This document shows positions 22,997 to 34,292 of a stretch of 64,000 nucleotides of DNA, piece after piece. The notes below the pieces were generated by a model that had not been told where the DNA came from, ran no database searches, and saw only the letters and a program-made list of their open reading frames with translations. The position numbers and the translations under genes are program-made. Source of the stretch: Euglena gracilis (Eukaryota > Euglenida > Euglenophyceae > Euglenales); NCBI GenBank assembly GCA_039621445.1, contig CP154957.1:5574504-5638503 (forward strand), read 5' to 3'. Position 1 is the stretch's first letter; each line of letters starts with the position of its first letter.

Positions 22997-23104
22997 TTGT
23001 GGCTGCTGCGCTGGGCAGCAAGCGCAGGGGCAGGCGGAAACCCGGCTGGCATTTTGAGCAGAAGGTGGATACCCTCCTCCCCAATGTGGTGGTGAAAGCA
23101 CCGT
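22997..23104 (-). CDS. Candidate exon with FCSKC
   Basis: Conventional boundaries: CTGCAG acceptor and CACAA|GTACCT donor. All three frames are open. One reads GRRVSTFCSKCQPGFRLPLR, a zinc-ribbon-like CxxC; another reads RCFHHHIGEEGIHLLLKMP. The frame is undecided. Confidence 0.42.
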
Positions 23105-23888
23105 CTGCAGGGATGGCAGTGGAAGTTATGATGCTTTTGCCAGGCCGGGTGTGGTGCGGTAGACGTGATATTCAACTGCTGTCCCAAAAACAGCCAAAAA
23201 AGCCGAGGTTGATTTCTCACGAGGGACGAAAGCAGCTCCCACAACCCTCCTCCTGAAACCCAACAGTATGGATGGTCTAAAATCAGGGTTCGAGGATGGC
23301 TGACAGAGGAAATCAGTCAAAAAAAAAACCGGCGGAAAAACGCCTCTCCCAGCAGCTGGTTGTGGCAATCGCAAAACTTTGGGGGGGGGGGGTTCAAAAA
23401 GAATCCTTCGAAGTCGTCATAAGCGGAAACCCGCGTAGCTCAAACGCACAAAAAAAAGAACAAAAAAATCCTGGTAATCTGCACAGTTAAAGGCTGCTGT
23501 TATTTTTTTGCTTTTCTTCCGGAACTTTCAAATCCAGTTGTTTCCTGCTGATTCAACACCAAAATATATTCCTGTCCCTACCCCCTGCCTTGGCCCTTGG
23601 CCGACGGCACCAGCAAAAAAAAGCGTGCACAGCCAGGTTGCGTTGTCAGTGCAACGGCCTCAGCAACGCCACAACGTTGTGCATTTGATGGGTCAGCCAG
23701 TCAAGGGTGCAACGGGAAAAAAGCATGTGCAGCCCGCGATTCACTTTGACCCACAGACAGCCAACGGCGAACTGGCGGGCCAGCGAACCGCATGGAGTGG
23801 CGCACTGCGCACACCCACCACCGCTGCCGGCTCCGGGAGTTGCGCGAGGTCTGCAATGGACCGTGGTCCCAGGCGGGGGGTGGGTCAC

Positions 23889-24007
23889 CGGACGTGGGGC
23901 TGCGGGCAGTCGCGGTCCCCGCACCAGCCCATCTTGTGCTTCCAGCACCGGCGCTCTGTGGGGCACGCGCTGGAGGCGTGGCCGCGCTGGTCGCAGTTGA
24001 AGCAGCC
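23889..24007 (-). CDS. CCHC zinc-knuckle exon
   Basis: The acceptor is GTGCCCGCAG and the donor GTCCG|GTGACC. It encodes GCFNCDQRGHASSACPTERR, then CWKHKMGWCGDRDCPQPHV. C-F-N-C-x4-H-x4-C is a textbook CCHC zinc knuckle, which usually binds single-stranded nucleic acid. Four further Cys and a His follow, suggesting a second metal site. Another frame on the same strand is open but lacks any motif. Confidence 0.78.
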
Positions 24008-24529
24008 CTGCGGGCACGTTGGGTGTTGGCAGGGCAGCACCGCAAGGCATTGGGGGGTCCACAGCAGGGGTTTTTTTTAAGACCGGGGGGGGGAGGGTGG
24101 GGCGGCCCCCCCCACCCCCCCCCCCCCCCGGGGGGCCCCCACCGGAGGGGAAGGGTCCCGGGGGACCCACAAAAAATGGCCGAAAAGTCGCGAAAAGTGC
24201 TAAAAATAGAATTTTTTCGACGCCTGTGGCGCCGGAAAGTATACCCCCCCCCCCGCCGCGGGGGGCCCCCCCCGGGGGGGGGAGGGGGTCCGGCGGACCC
24301 ACCCACCCTACCCCCCCTCCCCCCCCCGGGGTCCAAACTTAAAAAAATCCCTGGTCCACAGCCGTCCATGGGAGGCTGTGCGACCCGTGATGGTGATCTG
24401 CGGATCGGGTGACGCTCACCGAGCGTGAGACTGAGCCGTATTCGCCCAGCGGAAAAAAAAATCATCCTGGATCTTGGCATCAGATGGGCACTCCAGCCAT
24501 GGGTTTGTGTGGGGAGTGGCGCACATGGG

Positions 24530-24640
24530 TGTGGTGCATGGGTGAGGGGCCAGCCTGTGCGCTCGTGGGTTGGAGACTTGCAGACGAGGCACAGTTTGCT
24601 CCGCAGCAGGCTCCTGGAGCTGTTGAGGCGATGAACCAAA
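24530..24640 (-). CDS. Candidate exon with Cys-x-x-Cys
   Basis: Encodes LNSSRSLLRSKLCLVCKSPT, then HERTGW. A possible acceptor is CGCCTCAACAG. The C-L-V-C...H arrangement fits another small zinc site. Boundaries are unresolved. Confidence 0.45.
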
Positions 24641-25340
24641 TAATACGCTTTCCACCTAACCTCTGAATTCTGTAACAATCATCAGCTTCAGATCTTTTTT
24701 TTAAAAAAAATGCAAGCAAATTGGAAAAGACTGCAGGCACATGCAGGCTGCAGGTAGTCTGGCAATGTGGAAATTTGAGTTGAAAAATCCATTTCACTCG
24801 CCATAGCATCTTCATTCCATCGTTTACAAGTGCTCCCATTCTGAAAATCCACATTAACACATTTCCTAAGCACTAAGCTGCGTTTGACTGTGGATAAAAA
24901 AAAGTACAACAAAAAAAAGGCAATGGGGCAGTTGACTCATATATGTAACAATGAATTAAAAATATTTAAAAAACAAAAGAAAGAAACAAAATAGGCCAAA
25001 GGAGCCTGGCTTCCTCCATTGCCTTCCTCCTCGCCATGCCGAGCTTATGAGCAGGAAGTGATGCACGAGGAGATGCGTTTTGCCCACATAATAATGACAA
25101 AAGTGGCAAGAAAGCAAGATATAAGATTTGTGATTGATGCACACTCAGCTACCTCAGTTGGGAATCTTCTGGAATCGATGTTTTCTCAAAAAAAATACAG
25201 ATAAGACCATACTATAATATGCATAAGATCATGCTATAACACAAAAAAGAACATGCCAGCCATATGGGTGGGAGCGTCCCAAGGGGGGGGACGCAACATG
25301 GGGGGGGCAATCCTACCCAATTTGGACCCCTTTGTGGGTG

Positions 25341-25412
25341 AATAACTCGGGCCTGGTGAAGGTAAAACGGAGGGTGATTCGGAAACTAGAAATCCAGTCG
25401 CTCGCGACTGAA
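25341..25412 (+). repeat. Dispersed ACTCGGGCCTGG repeat, copy 2
   Basis: Core GTGATTCGGAAACTAGAAAT followed by CCAGTCGCTCGCGACTG. Associated with G-runs and CTTCGCT further on. Confidence 0.82.
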
Positions 25413-26141
25413 AAAATAATACGGGAACGGAGCCGGGATCGCGATGATAATCCGCCGGTTCTCCTGGTGGCCCGACCCGGGGGGGGGGGAGGGGGTGGCC
25501 CCCGGGGGGGGGGGGTTGGTTCGACCCCCCCTTTTCCCTAGGTGTAAGCTTCGCTAACCCTCAAAAAACCGACGCAAAAAGCGCAAAAAAAGCAAATTGC
25601 AAGTTGAAACAATGAAATGCAAAAAATGCAAGTTGCATGGAAAATTCTTCAGGAGCTCCCCGGGGATGTTCTCTTTTCTGCTTCAGAAAACTTTGAAAAC
25701 TTTCTTCTCCAGAAAAATTTTTGGTCATGCAACCATATTTTGACATATTTTAATAAGACTTTGAGAATATCATGATTCCAAAAATCATGGAATTGGTTGG
25801 ATATAAAATCCAAAAATGACAAAAATATAAAAAAAATTGCAACAAACTTGGTCTCACAAAAACATTGAGCCAAAAAGTGGAATTTTTCCAAGTCAAAAAT
25901 TTCAAGCAAAGATTGGGAAATCGCTGGGAAAGAAGACGAACGGAATACAAAAAGCTCAAATTTTGCTAAAATCGAAAAACGCAACCCCCCCGCAAAAAAG
26001 AATTTGCATTTCGGGTGAACAAACCTTGGTTTTGGTCAAGAGTTTCCAGTTGCAGCCCGTTTCATTCTTGCTGAATTGAACGCCCCCCGACGTCCGATGA
26101 GAGGCCACCCATTGTCAGGTAGCAGGGTGCCAACAGGGCAC

Positions 26142-26245
26142 CTCGACACATATGATTCCTGGTCGTACCGCTCCTCACATGGCTTGCAGTACTCCGGCTC
26201 AAACTTCTCCCATGTCTGGGCAAACACCTCCTGCCCATGCATCTC
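26142..26245 (-). CDS. Zinc-finger exon, second Cys pair
   Basis: Encodes EVFAQTWEKFEPEYCKPCEE, then RYDQESYVSR. YCKPCEERY supplies the second Cys-x-x-Cys expected after CHHCDADFTFTAG, and F-x-P-x-x-C-x-x-C is the family pattern. The donor is TCGAG|GTGCCC. Confidence 0.72.
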
Positions 26246-26535
26246 TTTCAGGACCCCCAGGGAAGGGAGTTGCCTGGGGCGATGGGATCCGGTGGTTCCT
26301 CAGCAAGGCCGAAAACGGACAGATTGACCTCCAAGATGACCTGCAAAACACAGCTTTTGAAAAAAATGAGGGTCTGACACCCCTCCCAAAAAGCCCCGAA
26401 AAGCCCCAAAAAATCATTTTTTGCCCCTTTTTCAAACACTATGTTTTAAAACAAAAATTGGGCACTTTGCACCGAATTTTTTTTGGCTAAACCCAGCAAA
26501 AGAGGGGAGCTGCAAAGAGAAGCATGTTCCTGCCG
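26246..26535 (-). other. Probable nonconventional intron splitting the zinc finger
   Basis: Minus strand: it opens near CGG-CAGGAAC and closes near GGTCCTG-AAA. CAGGAAC and GGTCCTG are complementary at 6 of 7 positions, and no GT lies at the 5' end. The exact cut is uncertain by up to 3 bases; cuts that leave GAG or ATG first keep the frame. Confidence 0.6.
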
Positions 26536-26668
26536 CCCTGCCGTGAAGGTGAAGTCGGCGTCGCAGTGGTGGCACTTCAGGGTGCGGTCCTTCCACGGGC
26601 CGCTCCGGGCATTGAAAGGCACACGGCGCTGCTGGCAGAGGCACCCATAAGGTGGCAGGATGGACACA
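26536..26668 (-). CDS. Zinc-finger exon, treble-clef-like CxxC...FTFTAG
   Basis: The acceptor is TTTTGGCACGCAG. It encodes YGCLCQQRRVPFNARSGPWK, then DRTLKCHHCDADFTFTAG. The D-K/R-T-L-x-C-x-x-C-x-x-x-F-x-F-T-A-G pattern is that of the small zinc-ribbon/treble-clef family (zf-trcl-like), whose second Cys pair follows about 25-30 residues later. That pair is on the next exon. Confidence 0.72.
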
Positions 26669-27547
26669 CTGCGTGCCAAAACACCCCCGCCGCACACTGC
26701 CCATACCACTTTTCACTTTTGTGCTGACACTGTATTGACGCTTTACTGATGCTGTGCTGACACTGCACTGGCACTGTGATGGCACTGTGCGGCACTGAAT
26801 GCACATCTCTCTAGTCTCTTTCCGTCGGGGGGGGGCAATCATTTAATCATTGGCCGATACCCCTGGGGGAGGTGTTTCACTGGTTTTTCCCCGGGGGGGG
26901 GGGGGTCGGCAAAAGCACCTGGCGGGGGGCCAGGGGAGAGGGGTGTGGGCGACATGCAGCAGAGTTCAAGGAGACATATGAGTGCATTATTCTTGCTATT
27001 ATTATTATTTCCTGCAAAGAGCTGAACAATAACCAAAACCTGGTAATTTGAAGCGCACGGGGATGTCTTAAAGGTCATTTATAGTCACAATTGTCAGCCC
27101 CATTTGCCAGCTGTGTTGCCACGTCAAACAGCAAAATTTTCCCCAAAAATGTATTTTGGAAATTTTTGGAAATAACTCACCAGGGTTGACTCCCTTTAGG
27201 GTGCGCTGTTAGTGGACCGCCGCCTGGGTGGCCGCTTTTATTTGGACCCTGCATGTGCAGTGGCCGTACGCTTCTTAGGGGGGGTTCAGGGGTTCAGGGG
27301 GAAGGTTTTTGTGGCCGCAAAATCCGTTAACTGGTTTTTTTGGCAGTCGTTGCAAAACAATGCTATTTTGAAAGATTTTTATCATACACATCATAGGGGG
27401 GTATTTCGCGCTACCTTGACGGCTGGATTTGAACCAACACTTACATCCCTCTTTTTTGCACTCCCCTTCCATCAAACAAGCATCCTGAAAACCCCGGGTT
27501 CGTGAACGAGGGGTGTAACACATGTTCACAATGTCCTGCCCCCCCTC

Positions 27548-27682
27548 CGGCTGCCCCTGGCCTGTACCACGGCAGCTTCTCCTTCTTCGCCTTCTTCTGC
27601 TTGCCGGCCACTGCCGGCTCCCCACCGCTGGCAGGCACAGACGCTTTCCGCTTCCGCGTGGCCGTGGACTTCCCCCAGGCTG
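27548..27682 (-). CDS. Zinc-finger gene, exon 2 (basic)
   Basis: Encodes AWGKSTATRKRKASVPASGG, then EPAVAGKQKKAKKEKLPWY and RPGAAGG. It contains nuclear-localisation-like clusters (RKRK, KQKKAKKEK). The acceptor AAAGAG completes the codon left open by exon 1. The 3' end is uncertain. Confidence 0.6.
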
Positions 27683-28041
27683 CTCTTTCGGGCCCACAAG
27701 GTGTTGGGGAATGAGCAAGTTGGGGCAATCGACTTCTGACCACTCCGTCTGAACATCCATGGCCAGGCAAAAGCATTGCATCAGAAAATGCATAACTCGA
27801 GAGAGTCTGCATGTGCTGTTGGTCCCTGCCTGTCCCACATCCACAACGAAACACTCACGTACGTTTATGTACACATATGTGTGTTCGTTTCACGACGAAA
27901 CACTCATACACTGTTTTAAATTAAAAAAAAAAAGAGGAAAGCCTTTGTTGAATTGGAATCTTACTCCTTGACCAGCCATTGCCACCAGGTTACCCTCCAT
28001 TTCGGGAAAAGAACTGCCTGGCCCTGCGGCTTTCACCTCAC

Positions 28042-28134
28042 TGCGACTCCGCACGGTTTCAGGCTTTTCATCCTTCGGAGGAGCCTTGGGCGGCGCTGCT
28101 GCCTTGGGCTTGGCCTTCTTGCCTTTCAGCGCCA
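28042..28134 (-). CDS. Zinc-finger gene, exon 1 with start codon
   Basis: An AG acceptor (CTGTCTGCAG) lies 24 bases before the ATG and could receive a spliced leader. Encodes MALKGKKAKPKAAAPPKAPP, then KDEKPETVRSR: basic and disordered, like a nuclear-protein N-terminus. The donor GCA|GTGAGG fits the phase of the next exon; GAG|GTGAAA would not. Confidence 0.65.
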
Positions 28135-29534
28135 TGCACAAGGGTGTGGAGGGAAAACCTGCAGACAGGTCCACAACGCATCCTCGCGCACACAAATCAA
28201 ACTCAAATTGTTGAGACAAATGACCTGCATGAAATCTGCTGTATCCTCACAACGAACGTATGATGAAAGGAAATTCCGGGTTAGACAGAAGCTAGTTGCA
28301 CCTGAACTTCTCCAGCTACTTGTCCTTTCTGATACTGTGCATCACACAATGACAATGGGAGGTGGTTTTGACCGACAAAACTTTCAGCGATAATTTAAAA
28401 AAAGCTTGGTCCCACCACCTGGTAAAGGAGAATACAGGTTGAAAAGCAGCGAAATCGACATTCAGCCAGGCTCAGTCAAGCCATGCCATTTCAAGCAGCG
28501 ATTGGAATTATCTGCCCAAAGCACACGTATGGCATAAAGAAATGCCTCAGATGAGCCACTATTTTGTGCATCTGTTGGGCGAAGCAACTCCAAATCCAAA
28601 CTCTTCTCTCTTCCCTCCGTGAAGGTGGCTGATGTGGTGAACATGGCATGAACATGGCTGATGTGGGGCCTAAACAGAAGCCTTTTTTGTAGAGGGGGGG
28701 GGGGAGGTCGAGACCCGCCCACCCCCCTTCCCACCCACCCACCCCCTGGGGGGGGGGGGCGGGGGTCCAAATTTTTCTTTCGGCTCTTTGTGCCAAAAAT
28801 GGAGGAACCCCCCCCGGGCCAAAACCCCATCCCAGGTCCACCCTGGGTCAACAACCTTAAAAAAATCTTCACCCACTTCCAGGAATTTGCCTGGCCCTTG
28901 TGTTAACCCGCGATGGGAATGAGGACACCGCTGCCGATGGGCGATGGAAAGCATGGGGAGGGGGTTTCGGTGGGTCAGCGTGCGGAAAGAAGGACGAAGG
29001 AATTGGTTGGGGGTGAACATGTCGTGGGGCATCGTCCTGGTCTCCGCCGCCACCCCAGGCCAAAAAGAAAGCACTTGGGGCAAATTGAAATCTCCCTTTG
29101 CGAGAATGGGAGGACCACAACAAAGGAACACCAGCACAAACGAATCGGTCGGGCGGTAATGGCCTTCGGCATGGTGTCGGAAATCATCGACTTCTCCCTG
29201 TCGTTTGCGAGAACTGTTCCATCAGCATAAAAATGCTTTGGCACTCTCACGTCAATGAGGGGAGGAACCCCCCACCTGCAGTTTTGTATTGTTGTTGTTG
29301 TTGTTGTTGTTGTTTTACATCCAAGGGAGCTCCCGAAGGAATTAATACGCAATTTGCATTCTTGTGTTTTTTTGCTTTTTTTTGCGTCTTGTTTTTCGAG
29401 GGCCCGTGTTGCTTGCCCTCCTCCCTGTGTGTTGGCAAGAAGACCATTCTCATGGGGCAATATTTGTCATTCGATAATATCCCCCGTCATGCGGCCGGGG
29501 AAAGGGGCGATGTGCAAGCTGGGGTCAGCCCCGC

Positions 29535-29693
29535 CTGCAGCGTCCGGCTAACCCAGGCGTGGTACTGGGCCATCACCACCGCGTGGACCCACTGCTGGGC
29601 CCGGAAGACCCAGCGCCGCGCCAGACACGGCCGGCGGCCGAGGAGGAGTGCCCGGTAGTCCCGGAGGCTGGTCCAGAGCCAGAGGTCAGGCCC
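29535..29693 (-). CDS. Unassigned exon, Trp/Arg-rich
   Basis: Encodes GPDLWLWTSLRDYRALLLGR, then RPCLARRWVFRAQQWVHAVV and MAQYHAWVSRTLQ. The reading frame continues upstream to about 29735. Codon use is exon-like. It ends by CTGCAGGCGG, a CAGG motif of the kind that opens nonconventional introns here. No family recognised. Confidence 0.6.
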
Positions 29694-29771
29694 CTTCGCA
29701 GCGACGTCAAAGTTCAGGGACCGCGCACAGGGCAGCGCAGCAGCGCGTTAACGCGGGAGAGTACAGAAATG

Positions 29772-29949
29772 ATCTCAAATATATATAAATATATATATAA
29801 TAATAAACAATAACAAAATAAAGAATAATAAATAAACAAATCATAATAAATACATAAATATCCAGTTTTTTAAAAAACAACATGTGACATGTCGTCACAT
29901 TTGGGCAGAAGTGCAAGGTATTTCATATACTGCCACGCAAATTATTAAC

Positions 29950-30001
<52 letters not shown>

Positions 30002-30002
30002 T
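29772..30002. repeat. AT-rich block with TA repeats
   Basis: Two (AT)n runs (29780-29800 and about 29952-30000) around A-rich DNA. The most AT-rich part of the window. No gene seen. Confidence 0.85.
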
Positions 30003-30260
30003 AACATCCCAATGATGTGGAAATTGTTGAGTATATTTTTGATTGTATTGTTCATTTTGCGTGATTTCATTTGCTTGAACATTTGAAACCCTTTCATCCA
30101 ACAATCGAAGTATAAGTGTTGGAGGGACTCCAACCGCATGTGCGGATAGCGTTGGTTTTGTTTAAATGTTGCTGGCGCTGTTTTTGTTTGCCCAGATATG
30201 TCCAAAAGACAGTCAGTGGGCACTGTCAATGACGAAGCATCCTTAATTGGGCCGCCCTGC

Positions 30261-30435
30261 CTCCCCAACGCCGCGGTCCATCCGCACCAGCAGGCCGCCG
30301 GTCAGCGGCAGCGCGCAGTGCAGCGAGCCCCGCGGGGTCTCCCGCACGACGGGGGGCCCGAAGCGGAGCACCTCCAGGCAGAAGAGGGCGGTGATGCTCT
30401 GCTGGCCGTCGGGGTGGTCGGGGGCAGACCGCAGC
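30261..30435 (-). CDS. Unassigned exon, strongly coding-like
   Basis: The acceptor is GAACCGCCTCCAG. It encodes LRSAPDHPDGQQSITALFCL, then EVLRFGPPVVRETPRGSLHC and ALPLTGGLLVRMDRGVGE. Codon use is strongly biased to G/C at third positions, as in the FBPase exons. The 3' end lacks an obvious GT. No family recognised. Confidence 0.62.
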
Positions 30436-31116
30436 CTGGAGGCGGTTCCGCCGGGCCTAACTCCTGACCCTAACCCTATTCCATCAATAAGGGAAAAATT
30501 TTGGACCCCCTGTGAATTCTTAATGGTCCCCGGGGGGCCATTAAGATTTTGCCACCATGAAAATATGTATATGTAAATGTGTACATATTATTTTTGAGTC
30601 AACTGCCCATTGCCAGTTTTCTTCTTCTTCTTTTTTCTTGCTCCACAGTCAAAAAGCGGAGGTTGCGACACGTGCCGCACACGATGGCCAGCAATGATGT
30701 ATTAGATAGGGTAATCCTTAACAAAAAAAATCCCGTCTCAACACACACTTAAGATCGTCCGGTAATCCCAAATGGGATTCCCAGCGAACAACTTCGGCGT
30801 CAAAATGTTGACACCTTCATTTTCCCCACATGAGGCAGATCTTTTCTCCCAACTCGCAAAAAAGCCACACCTCGAGAGATATTCCTTTGGAGGGGAGCGT
30901 AATGAAACGAAATGCACAAACTTTTGGGAGGAACAAATTGCCCCCAAAAACCTTCAAATACAATATACCTAACCTGTCACTTTTAGTTCTGAAAGTACAC
31001 GCTCGGCTGGCGGAAACTTCTGTCAAACAATGTTTTCCCCAAAGCAGAATCCAGGGGATACTTCTTCAGCGGGGACTGAAGCATCCGGAGGCACAGTGAA
31101 GAATGCTCACGCGGCC

Positions 31117-31193
31117 TGGCAGTGGTGCCGCAACAGTGCCCACGGCAGGAGCCGGTGGCACACCAGGGCAGGGTAGCGGGTCGCCCGCATGGA
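31117..31193 (-). CDS. Unassigned exon
   Basis: The acceptor is CCCTATCTCTCTGAACAG. It encodes SMRATRYPALVCHRLLPWAL, then LRHHC, and then a stop would follow if not spliced near CACTGCCAGG. No family recognised. It may belong with the next two exons downstream. Confidence 0.5.
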
Positions 31194-31606
31194 CTGTTCA
31201 GAGAGATAGGGGGGGGGGTGGAGGCTTCTTGAGACCAGGGTGGTCCTTAAGCGACGAAAAAAATCAAAACTCTGCTGTCCCAACGTTCAACCAAAAATCC
31301 ATGGGAAAAAATTTGGTGATGGTCAAGGAGGCCAGGAACCATTTTTCTGGGGGTTGACCCTTATTTGCCAGAATATTTCCGATTCTTTGGGTCATTTTTT
31401 TTTCACCAGCCAAAACACCAAAAATATTTTCTTCCAACTTTTAATTTTCTGGTCTGGCACTTGGTCGGTCCTTGGGCCGACCAAATGCGACTTTAAGGAC
31501 AGCCTGGGGGCTGTCCTTAAAGGAAATCCTTGACTGAAAAAAAAATTCTGTCCCTTATGAACCCCCGTGCTTGAGTCAAGGAGGTGCCATGACCGGGCCG
31601 GGCCAG

Positions 31607-31790
31607 CACAACGCTGGTGCGCGGGCTCGTCAACAAGTCCTTGGTCACAAGAGTGCGCAGAGCCTGGGTGGTTTTGGATGCAGCCGCCCTCCAGAAATGC
31701 TTCGGTCGCCCACTTTCGAGCGAGTGGCTGATGTGGGAGAGCTTCGAAGCCGGGGATTATGACCCCGGTGCATATCTGTGTTACCTGGAG
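31607..31790 (+). CDS. Unassigned plus-strand exon
   Basis: Encodes LVRGLVNKSLVTRVRRAWVV, then LDAAALQKCFGRPLSSEWLM and WESFEAGDYDPGAYLCYLE. It is followed by AAAGGCTGCTGGCT, a stretch found inside the MITEs at 14.6 and 36.4 kb, so a repeat may abut the exon. No family recognised. It is one of few coding-like segments on this strand. Confidence 0.45.
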
Positions 31791-32549
31791 AAAGGCTGCT
31801 GGCTGACCCTCCCTGGAGGTCGGAGTTATCCTGCATAATCCTCGATTTGTATCGGAGCACGGTGCCTTTTGAGGCTTATGCCTCTTTTGTGTCTTTCGTC
31901 GGCATTATGGAAAAAAATCCAAGAACCGTCTTTTTGGCAACTACTGTCTTTTTTGTACAAATGGATGAGTTGCCTTTCTTTTTGGTGATTTTCCCATTAT
32001 AATGACCTTGTTATCAGGCGTAGCTTGTTCTTAAGTGCATTCCCATTGACTCCTGCAATCACAATCCAGCCATTCAGCTGCTGTTTTTCTTTGTTTCATT
32101 TATTCTTTCTTGCAGTTTTGAATTGGGGTCACCAATGGGTCAGGTTTCTACTCAGGGGGAACCGCAAATACTCTGATATGTGTGGTATATTTCTGTTCTG
32201 TAGCCCTAAATTACTGGGACCCTCCCCAGGGGTGATTTTTTGGGTGTTGAAGGAATGGGTTAGGTTCGGGCTTAAGCCTAACTTTAAGTCCATTTCGTAC
32301 CGAGCACTCGGCATAAAATTAGATCGTCTTCCTTCAATAACCGAAAATCAACCCTTTGGGAGAGGTCCCACTATTTTATGAGCCTCCAGGGGTATATTTT
32401 GTCTGGCCAACACTTCCAGAAATAATGTACACTATCTCAAGATATTTTCGAAAAATCGATTCTTTGACTGAAAGTCTCACCCCGGCGAAATGACAGAGTC
32501 GAAACTGGGGGCGAAATTGGCTAATCCTACCCAGTTTGGACCCCTTCAT

Positions 32550-32622
32550 GGGTGAATAACTCGGGCCTGGCGGGGAGTTGGTGGTCAAACAGAGGTGATT
32601 CGGAAACTAGGTATCCAGTCGC
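32550..32622 (+). repeat. Dispersed ACTCGGGCCTGG repeat, copy 3
   Basis: Same core; ends at CCAGTCGCTCC, where the similarity stops. Confidence 0.82.
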
Positions 32623-33510
32623 TCCATTCATAATTCTCTGATGCATCATACGGATCACAAAAACTCACAAAAAATTCTAAAAAATCCCAACCGGTGGAGA
32701 CAGCCTGGCCAGCGTCGAGGGGGATGTCTCTCAGAACGCTTTGCTCATGAGAATGGGCCAAATTATCGTGGACACGGCTCCGACTGGTCCACAGAAGTCT
32801 GGTCCTCGCTGGATTTGTGAAAAGCCAGGGAAAGCAACTCCCCACACAAAATAAATCTTCTGGCTTTAAAACAGATGGAAAGTCGTGACCCTTGTCTTCT
32901 TAGGGGGAACTTTATTTTTTTGGTACCTTCACAAGCTTTGGTTGCCGATTGAATGTAATACCACCACCATGCCAATTGTCCTTTGTGCACCTCCCAGGTG
33001 TCTGCTGCCATGTGCAATTTTCGCCAAAATTGATGATTGTATGAAAAAATTGCATCACCCATCAGAGAAAATGCAAGGTGCATTCCAGCATAAGGGGCGC
33101 CTTGTTCCGCAGCCAGGCGATGTATCGTTGGAAACTTCACTAGCCCACGTTTTATCGCATCGTGTTTCGCAAAAATACGCAAACCCACTTTCTTTTTGTG
33201 GAATGGAGCGGGCAAACTCCACAGACACGTCGCAAATGGATGAGGTTCATCCAGCACAAAGAAACAAAATTTAATTCCGAAACCTCCCATCGAATGAAAC
33301 AAGCGTTTTTCTGTGTGTCAGCAACAACAGCAGCTGTGTGGTGGGAGCCCAAAATTGAAGCCGTGGGCAGAAGTGACAAACGCTTCGGACCAGAATGCGG
33401 TTCGGCTGTCCAGGGACCGCTGTGGGGGTCGGAGGTCTCTGCAAAGCAAAGAATGCGCAGTGAAAAGGTCCGGTCAGGTAAAAGATGCTATGAAAAGAAA
33501 CACGGCAGCC

Positions 33511-33547
33511 TTTAACTACTGGCACCACCCGGGTGCCAGTAGTTAAA
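33511..33547. repeat. Perfect 16-bp inverted repeat
   Basis: TTTAACTACTGGCACC, five bases, then the exact reverse complement. It is isolated and not in a G-run element. Confidence 0.92.
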
Positions 33548-33619
33548 CAAGGGGGAAGGCCACCTTCCTAACCCAAGCTGATGGGGGTTTCGACGGGACG
33601 TTTTCGGTGATTTCCCTTA

Positions 33620-33795
33620 TTTTTAGGGGCAGGGTTAGGGTCACGGTTATCCGAAGAGGATTAGGGTTATGGTTGGGCCCAAAGTTTGGGAGTTCGGCTG
33701 AAATTCGGCCTAGATTCCAGCCAAAATTTGGACTAATTTCAGGCCAAATCCAGCCTAAATTCCCGACCCCAACCGTAACCCAAACCCTGACCCCA
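33620..33795. repeat. Degenerate telomere-like TTAGGG/CCCTAA stretch
   Basis: GGGTTAGGGTCACGGTTA and GATTAGGGTTATGG on one side, and CCGTAACCCAAACCCTGACC on the other, so the segment can fold back. Further short CCCTAACCCT words occur at 30468 and 45620. An old interstitial remnant rather than a chromosome end. Confidence 0.5.
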
Positions 33796-34292
33796 TGTGG
33801 AGTCGGACTTCCGTACTGCACGTTTGTCTGGGACACCTCCGGTGGGAAGGGCAAAAACGCAGGCGAATGGGAGGACCTGTCAATCTTCTGAAACGCGCGC
33901 GGGGGGTCCGAATCCCCTCTGGTTTAACCTCTGCCTCTCCCCCCCTGGGAGGGGGCCAGTGTTAAAGGCTGCCAGAAACACATGCACTGGAATTAAAACT
34001 TTAAATTGAGATGAATCCAAACGCAGTGGTCCAACGGCGAAACAAATAAATCAAAAATGATGTGATGTGCTCTGCCAATTGGGTATTTGTTGGCTTGAAG
34101 CGGAAGGCTTCTAATTGGGGCCCGCAAAATTCCAACATTATGCAAAAGAACAGTTGTTGAGGAGAACAAACACACACAAAGGTGGGAAAACCAAAACTGA
34201 ACGTTTGGCCAACATTCCCAAAAAACATCACTTTCCGTCAGTTGCCTCGACCGTAGCACAGGCGCACGCCGGCATACATCGCGGGCGGCGGC

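Larger units (their letters stand above)
22997..28134 (-). other. Gene span: Lys-rich multi-zinc-finger protein (tentative extent)
   Basis: Begins with a Lys/Ala-rich start (28134), continues with a basic exon (27.6 kb), a zinc-finger pair of exons (26.7-26.1 kb), a CxxC exon (24.6 kb), a CCHC knuckle exon (24.0 kb) and a CxxC exon (23.1 kb). All are on the minus strand and Cys-rich, which suggests one nuclear, nucleic-acid-binding protein. Only the joins 28.1-27.7 and 26.7-26.2 kb are supported by frame; the others are inference. It could be two genes. Confidence 0.5.

Noticed and set aside
22997-23104. piggyBac-type transposase C-terminal zinc finger
   Set aside because: Only one CxxC pair and a vague GRR-x-x-T-F-C match; the frame itself is not settled.
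32763-33302. 179-codon minus-strand frame
   Set aside because: Composition resembles intron; no conserved block was found on reading it through.
33620-33795. Chromosome end (telomere)
   Set aside because: TTAGGG words are few and degenerate and occur in both orientations within the window.
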